Shown here: in pieces, positions 1 through 5,998 of the stretch
Layout of the letters: each line of letters opens with the position of its first letter
Numbering within the stretch: position 1 is the first letter of the stretch
Assembly: GCA_016195205.1 (NCBI GenBank)
Contig: JACQAB010000225.1
Coordinates: 1-10,206, forward strand
Source of the DNA: Pseudomonadota bacterium
Lineage (GTDB): Bacteria; Pseudomonadota; Alphaproteobacteria; UBA9219; RGZA01
Length of the DNA stretch: 10,206 nt
Reading direction: 5' to 3'
Translations under genes and position numbers: made by a program
The notes under the pieces: generated by a model
The model's database searches: none
The model's input: only the letters and a program-made list of their open reading frames with translations
What the model was told of the DNA's origin: nothing

Positions 1-793
1 GGTTTTTGTGCTGCGAGCGCTCTTCCTGCATTTTCACCACGATGCCAGTGGGGATATGCGTGATGCGGATGGCGCTTTCGGTTTTATTCACGTGCTGGCC
101 GCCGGCGCCGCCGGAACGCAGCGTGTCGATCTGCAACTCGGCCTCATTAATATGCACGTCGACCTCTTCCGCCTCGGGCAGCACCGCCACCGTGGCCGCC
201 GACGTATGCACCCGGCCCGAAGCCTCGGTTTCCGGTACGCGCTGCACGCGATGCACGCCCGATTCGAACTTCAGCCGCGCGAACACGCCGCGCCCGGTGA
301 TGTTGACCGAGGCTTCCTTGATCCCGCCGCGGTCGGATTCCGACATTTCCAAGAGCTCGAACTTCCAGCCCTTGATGGCGGCATAGCGCTTATACATGTC
401 CAGCAGCACCGCACCGAACAAAGCGGCTTCCTCGCCGCCGGTGCCGGCGCGCACCTCCAGAATGGCGCTGCGCTCGTCGGCGGCGTCTTTGGGGATCAGC
501 AGCTTCAGCACCGTGGTTTCCAGCTGCGGCAGGCGGTTTTTCAACTCCTGCCATTCGCTTTCGGCCAGGGTTTTCATTTCCGGATCGCTTTTCAGTTTTT
601 CCAGCTCGTCCATTTCTTGCGCGGCGGCGCGCCAGGCGGCCACCGCCTCGGTCAACGGAACCAGATCAGCATATTCCTTGCCCAGCTTGGCCATCTGCTC
701 GGGCGCGAGGCCGGGCGTGGCCAAGGTGTTGGCCAGCTCGGCGTGCCGCGCCAGCAAATGCGAAAGTTTTTCAGAGCGTAAAAGATCAGCCAT
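1..793 (-). CDS. prfA: Peptide chain release factor 1 (C-terminus cut by window edge)
   Basis: Class I release factor that recognises UAA and UAG in the ribosomal A site and triggers hydrolysis of peptidyl-tRNA. The minus-strand frame from ATG 791-793 runs off the left edge after 264 codons; a whole RF1 is about 360 residues, so roughly 95 are missing. The catalytic GGQ is residues 231-233, within the typical RF1 stretch SGGAGGQHVNKTESAIRI. Upstream of it is the RVPETEASGRVHTSAATV segment carrying the P-x-T stop-codon-reading tripeptide (here PET), which marks RF1 rather than RF2. The acidic coiled N-terminal region begins MADLLRSEKL. The start lies only 18 nt after the ispG stop and has no visible Shine-Dalgarno (the sense strand reads GTCCTCCGCCC before ATG), so translation coupled to ispG is likely. 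Family identity is certain; only the exact start is open. Confidence 0.97.
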   Translation of the reverse strand, partial: MADLLRSEKLSHLLARHAELANTLATPGLAPEQMAKLGKEYADLVPLTEAVAAWRAAAQEMDELEKLKSDPEMKTLAESEWQELKNRLPQLETTVLKLLIPKDAADERSAILEVRAGTGGEEAALFGAVLLDMYKRYAAIKGWKFELLEMSESDRGGIKEASVNITGRGVFARLKFESGVHRVQRVPETEASGRVHTSAATVAVLPEAEEVDVHINEAELQIDTLRSGGAGGQHVNKTESAIRITHIPTGIVVKMQEERSQHKN

Positions 794-811
794 GGGCGGA
801 GGACAATGAAG

Positions 812-1978
812 CTATTCCGCCGCGGCTTTAGCGGCAGTCGTGTCAGCTTCGGGTTTTTCGGCTTCGATTTCGGCGGCTTTCTTTTCCACCAGCGACACCA
901 GATGATCGACGATGTCCGTGTCGCCTTCGCGCAAGCGGTGCGCCGTTTGCCCGCCGACATACACCTGGTGCGAACCCTTGCCGCCGCCGGCAAAGCCGAT
1001 ATCGGTATACATGGCCTCGCCCGGGCCGTTCACCACGCAGCCGATCACCGACACGGTCATCGGCGTGGTGATATGCGCCAGCGCCTCTTCCAGCTTTTCC
1101 ACGGTTTTGATGACGTTGAATTGCTGGCGCGCGCAGGACGGGCATGAAATCACCGTCACGCCGCGGCGGCGCAGGCCCATGCTTTTCAGCATGTCGTAGG
1201 CGACGCGCACTTCCTCCTCGGGTTCGGCCGATAGCGACACGCGGATGGTGTCGCCAATGCCGCTCCACAGCAGCATGCCAAGCCCGATGGAGGATTTCAC
1301 CGTGCCCATGCGCATGCCGCCGGCCTCGGTGATGCCGATATGCAGCGGGTAATCACACGCCTCGGCCAGTTGCTGATACGCGGCCACGGAAAGGAAAATG
1401 TCGGACGCCTTGACGCTGATATTGGTGTTGGTGAAACCCAGATCTTCCAGGATTTTCAAATGATCCAGCGCCGATTCCACCATCGCCTCGGGGCAGGGCT
1501 CGCCATATTTTTCCAGCAGATCCTGTTCCAGTGATCCGGCATTTACGCCAATACGTATGGCGCAGCCATGATCCTGCGCCGCCTTCACCACTTCTTTTAC
1601 CCGCATCGCTTCACCGATATTGCCGGGATTGATGCGCAGTTCGGCCGCGCCGGCGTCGGCGGCTTCCAGCGCGCGCTTGTAATGGAAATGGATGTCAGCC
1701 GAAATGGGTCCTTTGGATTGCTTCACAATTTCCGGCAGCGCCGCGGTGGAGGCTTCATCGGGGCAGGACACGCGCATGATGTCGGCGCCCGCGTCGAAGC
1801 AACGGTTGACTTGGCCCACGGTGCCGTCGATATCCGAGGTCAGCGTGTTGGTCATGGATTGCACAGCAATCGGCGCGTCGCCGCCCATCTCCAGCGAACC
1901 CACCTGGATCTTGCGGCTTTTGCGGCGGTGAACCTGCCGCCAGGGGCGGAGGTCGTGTAAATGAGCTTCGTCGGTCAT
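812..1978 (-). CDS. ispG: 4-hydroxy-3-methylbut-2-en-1-yl diphosphate synthase (IspG/GcpE)
   Basis: IspG is the penultimate enzyme of the MEP isoprenoid pathway. It reductively opens methylerythritol cyclodiphosphate to HMBPP using a [4Fe-4S] cluster in the cytosol. The protein is 388 residues, near the family norm of about 370-390 for the two-domain bacterial form. The N-terminal TIM-barrel domain begins with SRKIQVGSLEMGGDAPIAVQ-like sequence (residues 21-40, SMTNT at 41-45). The cluster ligands are visible: C279 and C282 in SCPSCARQQF, C314 in VIGCVVNGPGE, and E321. The last 20 or so residues are a charged, Ala/Glu/Lys-rich tail not needed for the fold. A GAAAGAA stretch 5' of the ATG is a weak ribosome site. 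It is followed closely by prfA (18 nt), probably in one transcript. The upstream 209 nt holds a repeat and a possible terminator, so ispG may have its own promoter. Confidence 0.97.
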   Translation of the reverse strand: MTDEAHLHDLRPWRQVHRRKSRKIQVGSLEMGGDAPIAVQSMTNTLTSDIDGTVGQVNRCFDAGADIMRVSCPDEASTAALPEIVKQSKGPISADIHFHYKRALEAADAGAAELRINPGNIGEAMRVKEVVKAAQDHGCAIRIGVNAGSLEQDLLEKYGEPCPEAMVESALDHLKILEDLGFTNTNISVKASDIFLSVAAYQQLAEACDYPLHIGITEAGGMRMGTVKSSIGLGMLLWSGIGDTIRVSLSAEPEEEVRVAYDMLKSMGLRRRGVTVISCPSCARQQFNVIKTVEKLEEALAHITTPMTVSVIGCVVNGPGEAMYTDIGFAGGGKGSHQVYVGGQTAHRLREGDTDIVDHLVSLVEKKAAEIEAEKPEADTTAAKAAAE

Positions 1979-1998
1979 AAAATTCTTTCAGTTGTTCT

Positions 1999-2109
1999 GT
2001 CATCCCGGAAATCGCAAAGGGATTATCCGGGATCCCATTTTATTCTTTTTTCCAGAAAACAAATGGGATCCCGGCTCGCGCGCGCTAACGCTCGCTTGGC
2101 CGGGATGAC
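1999..2109. repeat. Long imperfect inverted repeat upstream of ispG
   Basis: The ends are exact 10-nt inverted copies: gtcatcccgg at 1999-2008 and ccgggatgac at 2100-2109. Nested inside is a perfect 14-bp inverted pair: ccgggatcccattt (2027-2040) and its complement at 2061-2074, separated by a 20-nt AT-rich loop. The terminal GTCATCCCGG motif resembles the ends of the repeats at 6736 and 8718 in this window. That suggests one family of extragenic palindromic or MITE-like elements with no coding capacity. It lies between the candidate terminator of the upstream genes and ispG, so it would be in, or just upstream of, the ispG leader. Confidence 0.75.
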
Positions 2110-2138
2110 ACCCTAGTATTTATAGATGATTTTATGGC

Positions 2139-2174
2139 AAAAAAACAAACGCGGTTCTGTCCGTAAAAAGACCG
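2139..2174 (-). terminator. Candidate rho-independent terminator after the tandem small genes
   Basis: On the minus strand, CGGTCT (complement of 2169-2174) can pair with AGAACCG (complement of 2152-2158) with one bulged A and a loop of about 10 nt. Three bases (GCG) and then a U-rich run TTTGTTTTTTT (complement of 2139-2149) follow. The stem is short, about six pairs, so this is a moderate call. It begins 13 nt past the stop of the gene at 2188-2475 and would separate that gene from ispG. Confidence 0.4.
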
Positions 2175-2187
2175 TAAAACGCCTGTT

Positions 2188-2475
2188 TTAAGCAGGGCCG
2201 TCGGGTGTTGCCGCAGTGACGACGGGCGGATGCTGGGCCAGGCTTGTGTTGTGGATAAGGCCAAGGCCGATAAAACCACCGCCCCCGGCCATCATGAGAT
2301 GATTGCTAAACCCGGTGGAAACCCCATATCTCCTCCGGACCGTTTCATCTATGGCGCCAGCAATGATGGTCATGACTGACACAAAAGCGCCGAGGCCAAA
2401 CCACTTGCGATAGGCGGGACGCACCGGTGAATCCGCATCAACGGGAGCAATCACATGGACAGGGGAAGTATTCAT
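2188..2475 (-). CDS. Small two-helix membrane protein, downstream member of a tandem paralogous pair
   Basis: I do not recognise a named family. The 95-residue product has a hydrophilic N-terminus (about 24 residues), a hydrophobic segment at about 25-42 (WFGLGAFVSVMTIIAG), a short polar connector with D43, E44 and R47 and an STG at 53-55, then a second Gly-rich hydrophobic segment at about 61-76, and a Pro-containing tail. It aligns without gaps to the neighbouring 95-residue protein (2522-2809) over residues 26-84, with about 22 of 59 identities by hand. Identical positions are A39 G40, D43 E44, R47, G51, S53 T54 G55, A63 G64, F68, G70 L71, L73 I74, T77 and P83 P84. This looks like an old tandem duplication. 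The ribosome site is weak (GGGGTG lies about 19 nt from the ATG). It is third in the apparent rodZ-led run, separated from its paralogue by 46 nt containing a hairpin. Two-helix topology and inner-membrane location are inference; holin-like size alone does not justify a holin call. Confidence 0.75.
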   Translation of the reverse strand: MNTSPVHVIAPVDADSPVRPAYRKWFGLGAFVSVMTIIAGAIDETVRRRYGVSTGFSNHLMMAGGGGFIGLGLIHNTSLAQHPPVVTAATPDGPA

Positions 2476-2497
2476 GAAAATAATCTAACAAACACCC

Positions 2498-2519
2498 CGG
2501 GTAGAATCAATACTACCCG
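2498..2519. other. Perfect 7-bp hairpin between the two paralogous small genes
   Basis: cgggtag (2498-2504) and ctacccg (2513-2519) are exact inverted copies around an 8-nt loop. In the plus direction a T-rich run (2520-2526) follows, making a terminator-like shape, but no plus-strand gene is seen to the left of it. In the minus direction, in which the flanking genes are transcribed, the hairpin starts 3 nt after the stop of the first gene and is followed by GGTGTTTGTT. It could be a partial terminator or an mRNA-stabilising stem that sets different levels for the two paralogues. Confidence 0.5.
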
Positions 2520-2521
2520 TT

Positions 2522-2809
2522 TTATTGCGGCCCGCCTGCGATGGACGGGAGTTGTGGCGGGCGCTCGGTGATGCCGGTGCTGCTGATCAGTATCAGGCCC
2601 ATGAATGTCCAGACCCCGGCCCCCTGAACCTGAGGGCCGACGCCGGTGGAGTGTCCCGTCGTCCATCGGGCAACCTCATCGACCGTGCCTGCGAACAGCG
2701 CCAGAACCGAAGCCGCGCTGGCGAGATTCGCCCAAGCATAATTGGTTCCGCCGGTGATGCGGCCGCCAAGAAATTTCCAGCCTTTATTGTCGCGAGATAA
2801 GATTTTCAT
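2522..2809 (-). CDS. Small two-helix membrane protein, upstream member of a tandem paralogous pair
   Basis: Unrecognised family. The 95-residue protein has a basic N-terminus (MKILSRDNKGWKFLGGRITG), a hydrophobic segment at about 24-41 (YAWANLASAASVLALFAG), a polar loop with D44, E45, R48 and S54 T55 G56, a second hydrophobic segment at about 63-77 (GAGVWTFMGLILI), and a tail with P84 P85. It matches its neighbour (2188-2475) along 27-85, with both proteins exactly 95 residues long. The start is well supported: GGAG (complement of 2819-2822) lies 9 nt before ATG. The gene begins 20 nt after the rodZ-like stop, so cotranscription with rodZ is likely. A role in envelope or cell-shape biology is suggested only by that position. 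The paired conserved Asp-Glu plus Arg between the helices is the most distinctive visible motif. Confidence 0.8.
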   Translation of the reverse strand: MKILSRDNKGWKFLGGRITGGTNYAWANLASAASVLALFAGTVDEVARWTTGHSTGVGPQVQGAGVWTFMGLILISSTGITERPPQLPSIAGGPQ

Positions 2810-2829
2810 CTAATGAAGCTCCGCCACGC

Positions 2830-4140
2830 CTATTCCAGCGCCTGCAGCAAATCATCGGGGTCCAGAGGAATGTTGTGCATGGCCTCGCCCGCGCCGCCCA
2901 AAGGCGCCATGTCGTGGCCGTCCACCTGCAGACGGATAGCCCCGGCATTAGTGGTGGAAAGCGTGTAATGCCGGTGATCGGGCACGAAATAAGCTTCGCC
3001 CTTATGGATAATGCGTTCGGTCAGCACGCGGCCCTGGGAATCCAGAATGCTGACTTCGGTATCGTCACTGGCGCGAATTTTGATGCGCGAGGGTGGCTTG
3101 ACTTTGGCCGCGCCTTTCACCGGCTTGGGCACGGGAACCACGGCGGGGGGTTCTTCGATGGCGGCCGCGGCAGGATCAATCTGCACCTCATGCGCCACGG
3201 GGCCGGTTTGCGCCAGGCCATGGGCCAAAGAATCCGCGTCGGGTTTTTCGTTTTCGCTTTCAGCCGCCTCGGGCGCCGGGGATTCTTCCGGCATTTCGGT
3301 TTTCGCAGAATCTTCGGCGGGCAGCGAAGCCTTCACCGTTTCCGGCTTGGCGGGCGGTGTTTCGGCCTCGGCTTTCTTTTCGGTTTCAACTTTCTTTTCA
3401 GGTTCAATTTTCTCCGGCGCTTTGGCTTCCAGCACCGGGGCAGGCGGTAAGACGGCCGCGGGCATCACCGCCGGCTGGGGCCGCAAAAACCCATAACTAG
3501 CCGCATAAACCACCACCGCCAGCACGGCACAGGCGGCCATCAGCGTGCCGCCCGGCAAGCGCTTATCCGCGGCGGGTTCGGGCATGACCAGCGGCGCGGA
3601 AATTTGCGTCATCGTGCCCACTTCGGCGCGGCAGCGCGCCACCAGCTCTTCGCTTTGCAAGCCAAGCGCCTGCGCATAGGCGCGCACGAAACCCACCGCA
3701 TAGGTGCGCGAGGGCAGATCGCCATAGCGTCCTTCCTCAATCGCCTGCAGATAGATGAGCTTGATCTTCACCTCTTCGGCCACGTCTTCCAGGGTGAAGC
3801 CCGCGCTTTCGCGCACTTCGCGCAGCGTGTCGCCCACGCGCGGGCGGCGCGATATCTTGACGGGCGGCGGCACGGAGGCTTGCGGCAGTTCGAGAGAGAG
3901 TTGCTCTTGGGAAAGGTCTTCGCGGGTTTCGGTGCGCGGGCGCGCCATGGGCGGGTGCACGCGGGCGGCGAGTTCTTTCAATCCGTTCAAGGCTTCGGAA
4001 ACTTCTTCCAGCGCCCGGGCCGAGGCCGCACCTGCAAGATTTTCCTGGCTTTTTTCATCAGGATTGATGGGCGGAGGGGGCGACTGGCTGCTCACGGACG
4101 ACTCAGGGCAAAAAAGACGGTCAAAAAGGCTTAAAGGCAA
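2830..4140 (-). CDS. rodZ: RodZ-like cell-shape protein (HTH_25 + TM + DUF4115-like)
   Basis: RodZ proteins bind MreB through a cytoplasmic helix-turn-helix and span the inner membrane once, supporting rod shape and elongasome organisation. Seen here: a low-complexity, charged N-terminal extension (about 1-100), an HTH_25-type domain at about 102-165 (GDTLREVRESAGFTLEDVAE, then LPSRTYAVGFVRAYAQALGL), one hydrophobic TM helix at about 198-218 (TLMAACAVLAVVVYAASYGF), a Pro/Glu/Lys-rich linker at 221-350, and a C-terminal beta-rich domain at about 351-420 matching DUF4115 (RIKIRASDDTEVSILDSQGR, then GEAYFVP). The start is uncertain. The frame opens at a TTG (4138-4140) with AGGG a few bases upstream; GTG at 4093-4095 (residue 16) is the other choice, and the first in-frame ATG is residue 65. 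The 100-residue extension before the HTH is longer than in E. coli RodZ. In many alphaproteobacteria such a gene precedes ispG, as here with two small genes between. Confidence 0.88.
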   Translation of the reverse strand: MPLSLFDRLFCPESSVSSQSPPPPINPDEKSQENLAGAASARALEEVSEALNGLKELAARVHPPMARPRTETREDLSQEQLSLELPQASVPPPVKISRRPRVGDTLREVRESAGFTLEDVAEEVKIKLIYLQAIEEGRYGDLPSRTYAVGFVRAYAQALGLQSEELVARCRAEVGTMTQISAPLVMPEPAADKRLPGGTLMAACAVLAVVVYAASYGFLRPQPAVMPAAVLPPAPVLEAKAPEKIEPEKKVETEKKAEAETPPAKPETVKASLPAEDSAKTEMPEESPAPEAAESENEKPDADSLAHGLAQTGPVAHEVQIDPAAAAIEEPPAVVPVPKPVKGAAKVKPPSRIKIRASDDTEVSILDSQGRVLTERIIHKGEAYFVPDHRHYTLSTTNAGAIRLQVDGHDMAPLGGAGEAMHNIPLDPDDLLQALE

Positions 4141-4156
4141 TACGCCCTGCCATTAT

Positions 4157-4175
4157 GAAAACCAAGTTGGTTTTC
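4157..4175. promoter_or_regulatory. 19-nt perfect palindrome upstream of the rodZ-like gene
   Basis: gaaaaccaa and ttggttttc are exact 9-nt inverted arms around a single central G. The palindrome begins 17 nt upstream of the TTG start of the RodZ-like gene and 29 nt after the stop of the upstream flavoprotein gene. A single-base centre fits a dimeric repressor site. As RNA, a 7-bp stem with a 5-nt loop is also possible, and the UUUUC in its 3' arm could give weak termination. A second small palindrome (gaaaaattttc) lies at 4181-4191. Which of these acts is not decidable from the sequence. Confidence 0.45.
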
Positions 4176-4203
4176 GCCAAGAAAAATTTTCAACCCCTAT
4201 GCC

Positions 4204-5223
4204 TTATTTGGGAAGGTTGCGCTTTTCGAGTGCGGCCAAGGCCTGACCAATCAGCTCGTCCAAGATCACGGTAACGGGCTGCTCTTTATCGACCATGCCC
4301 ACGCTTTGCCCGGCCATCAGCGAACCTTCGGCCACGTCGCCTTCCATCACCGCGCGGCGCAGGGCTCCAGCCCAGAAATGTTCGATCTCAAGCTGGGCGG
4401 CTTTTTGTTCTACCGCGCCGGTTTCAAACCGCGACATCACCTCGCGCTGCTTTTCGGTGAAATGGCGGGTGCCGTTATTCATCAGCGCGCGCACCGGAAT
4501 GACCGGAAAGCGCGGATCAAGCTGCACCGAGGGCTGGGCGTCACGCGCCGCGCCGCGAATAAAGGCCTGCTTGAATTTGGCATGGGCGATGCATTCCTTT
4601 GCGCATACGAAACGAGTGCCGAGTTGCACGCCCGCCGCCCCCATTTCCAGCAGGGCCAGAATCCCCTCGCCCCGTCCGATGCCGCCCGCCGCGAAAACCG
4701 GCACGTCTTTTATTTCAGGCAGAATCTCCTGCGCCAGAACGAAAGTGCTGACCGGGCCGATATGCCCGCCAGCCTCCGAGCCTTCAATCACCAGCGCATC
4801 GATGTTCGAGCGCAGCAGTTTTTTGGCGATGACCAGCGCCGGGGCGAAGGCCATGACTTTCGTGCCGCCTGCTTTCAGTTTCGAAACCACCGCCGCCGGC
4901 GGCAAGCCGCCCGCCAGCACCACATGCGGCACTTTTTCATCGACGCAGACCTGCGCCAGCGCTTCCAACTCCGGATGCATCACGATCAGATTCACGCCGA
5001 AGGGTTTTTGCGTGAGTTTTTTTGTTTCCTGGATTTCGGCGCGCAGCATGTCGGGCTTCATGGCGCCGCAGGCCAGCACCCCGAAGGCCCCGGCATTCGA
5101 CAGCGCCGACACCAGGTGGCGTTCCGACACCCAGGTCATCGCGCCGCCCATGATGGCTTTCGGGGCGCCCAGATAATCGCAGCCGCGCTGCCAGAGGTGT
5201 TGGAAGTAAGGTTTGGAATTCAT
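4204..5223 (-). CDS. FMN-dependent nitronate monooxygenase / FabK-like flavoprotein
   Basis: A 339-residue TIM-barrel flavoprotein of the 2-nitropropane dioxygenase superfamily, cytosolic. Members oxidise alkyl nitronates using FMN and O2, or (FabK) reduce enoyl-ACP. Visible features: an N-terminal barrel strand with PKAIMGGAMTWVSERHLVSA (21-40), the active-site motif EGSEAGGHIG with the expected catalytic H154, the FMN-phosphate loop FAAGGIGRG at about 177-185, and GAAGVQLGTRFV at 195-206. These place it in the superfamily but do not separate monooxygenase from enoyl reductase or other substrates, so no symbol is given. There is no Shine-Dalgarno before the ATG: the sense strand reads TTAATCCTTAATCC directly before it, a 7-nt tandem repeat, so the message may be leaderless or weakly initiated. 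The gene is divergent from the small ORF at 5323 and 63 nt upstream of the rodZ-like gene. Confidence 0.9.
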   Translation of the reverse strand: MNSKPYFQHLWQRGCDYLGAPKAIMGGAMTWVSERHLVSALSNAGAFGVLACGAMKPDMLRAEIQETKKLTQKPFGVNLIVMHPELEALAQVCVDEKVPHVVLAGGLPPAAVVSKLKAGGTKVMAFAPALVIAKKLLRSNIDALVIEGSEAGGHIGPVSTFVLAQEILPEIKDVPVFAAGGIGRGEGILALLEMGAAGVQLGTRFVCAKECIAHAKFKQAFIRGAARDAQPSVQLDPRFPVIPVRALMNNGTRHFTEKQREVMSRFETGAVEQKAAQLEIEHFWAGALRRAVMEGDVAEGSLMAGQSVGMVDKEQPVTVILDELIGQALAALEKRNLPK

Positions 5224-5232
5224 GGATTAAGG

Positions 5233-5259
5233 ATTAAACAGCCCGTTTCTTCCACACAA
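5233..5259 (-). promoter_or_regulatory. Weak candidate promoter for the flavoprotein gene
   Basis: On the minus strand, TTGTGT (complement of 5254-5259) and TTTAAT (complement of 5233-5238) resemble -35 and -10 boxes with a short 15-nt spacer. Initiation about 7 nt downstream would fall almost on the start codon, which fits the missing ribosome site. The spacing is suboptimal and AT-rich intergenic DNA gives such matches by chance. The rest of the 5224-5322 gap shows nothing definite. Confidence 0.2.
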
Positions 5260-5322
5260 TTAAAATCTTCCCCTCTTTTATCATCAGGGATAGACTGGAA
5301 CCATAACCCAGAGAGCATAATC

Positions 5323-5502
5323 ATGGCACATCCTTTGAGAACCAAGTTAAGAGCTGCCTTCACGGAACTGGCGGTGCGGGCGCACGATTACTTTCACCCA
5401 TTATCAGACGTAGCCATTAAACGCCGCATGGCACGGGCGCGGGCCGAACTGGATGCACGTCTTCTGGTCCTTTACGACGAAGCAGCCAGACTTGAGCGGT
5501 AA
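5323..5502 (+). CDS. Small hypothetical protein, 59 residues
   Basis: Not a family I recognise. One of the few plus-strand reading frames that is not simply the shadow of a minus-strand gene, because it lies in the gap between the flavoprotein start (5223) and the acetyltransferase stop (5513). ATG 5323-5325 is preceded by AGAGAG 7 nt upstream, a modest ribosome site. The product begins MAHPLRTKLRAAFTELAVRA and contains a central Arg-rich stretch (KRRMARARAELDARLL), so it is strongly charged and probably helical throughout, with no membrane segment. Codon use includes TTA and AGA and is less GC-biased than the neighbours. Caution: the same frame is open leftward across the flavoprotein gene, so an open frame alone is weak evidence. 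Its position, ribosome site and amphipathic composition make it plausible. Confidence 0.45.
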   Translation: MAHPLRTKLRAAFTELAVRAHDYFHPLSDVAIKRRMARARAELDARLLVLYDEAARLER

Positions 5503-5512
5503 GCTTGTAATT

Positions 5513-5998
5513 CTAATTCTTTAGAACCTTATCAAAACCCGCCTCGGCCAGGCGGAAGGAAAGCCATTCTTTCATCGGTTTAGCCCCAAGACTTTTATAA
5601 AAATTGATCGCCGGGGTGTTCCAGTTCAGCGCCGACCAGGTCACGCGGCCATAGTTGTTTTCCTTGGCAATGCGCACCAGTTCCTGCAACAGCTTTTTGC
5701 CCACGCCCTGGCCGCGAACCTCGGGCCGCACATAGAGGTCTTCAATATACAGGCCAGGCCGGGCCAGGAAGGTGGAAAAATTGCGGAAGTAAACACAGAA
5801 CCCGACGGGCTTGTTGTTTAACCCAGCAATCAGGGCGAAAGCCACCGGCGCGGGGTTGAAAAGCTGGGCGCAGATATCTTCCTCTGTGGCGACCACTTCG
5901 TGGCTCAGCTTTTCATATTCCGCCAACTCACGGATAAGTTGCACAATGAGTCCGGCATCCTTGCTTTCGGCGCGGCGGATGTTGATGGGGTTTCCCAT
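5513..5998 (-). CDS. GNAT family N-acetyltransferase (SSAT / thialysine acetyltransferase-like)
   Basis: A cytosolic acetyl-CoA-dependent N-acetyltransferase. The acetyl-CoA pyrophosphate-binding loop is RGQGVG in the stretch EDLYVRPEVRGQGVGKKLL, preceded by GLYIEDLYV, a pattern typical of the diamine (spermidine/spermine) and thialysine acetyltransferase branch. The C-terminal part has WNTPAINFYKSLGA, the usual Asn/Tyr region of motif B. Acting on a small amine or polyamine is thus a reasonable guess but not shown. I choose ATG 5996-5998 (161 residues): GGAG lies 5 nt upstream and its A is the last base of the preceding TAA stop (TAATG), giving termination-reinitiation coupling to the SDR gene. 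An in-frame GTG two codons earlier (6002-6004) is possible but less well placed. Confidence 0.88.
   Translation of the reverse strand: MGNPINIRRAESKDAGLIVQLIRELAEYEKLSHEVVATEEDICAQLFNPAPVAFALIAGLNNKPVGFCVYFRNFSTFLARPGLYIEDLYVRPEVRGQGVGKKLLQELVRIAKENNYGRVTWSALNWNTPAINFYKSLGAKPMKEWLSFRLAEAGFDKVLKN

Noticed and set aside
652..993. Minus-strand frame covering the ispG/prfA junction, and other frames across ispG, rodZ, lysC and the amidase gene
   Set aside because: They are alternative-frame shadows with skewed Arg/Pro/Ala/His composition and no motifs.
2040..2060. Rho-independent terminator in the loop of the repeat before ispG
   Set aside because: The T-rich stretch is in the loop of the palindrome, not after the stem, for either strand.
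2188..2809. Holin or toxin-antitoxin pair
   Set aside because: Only size and two hydrophobic segments would suggest it. There is no endolysin, no phage gene and no antitoxin-like DNA-binding partner nearby, and the two are paralogues.
4306..5502. A 398-codon plus-strand open frame
   Set aside because: Most of it lies antisense to the flavoprotein gene, whose motifs are unambiguous. It is His/Arg/Gln-rich like a GC-driven shadow. Only the last 60 codons, beyond the gene, are retained as a possible ORF.
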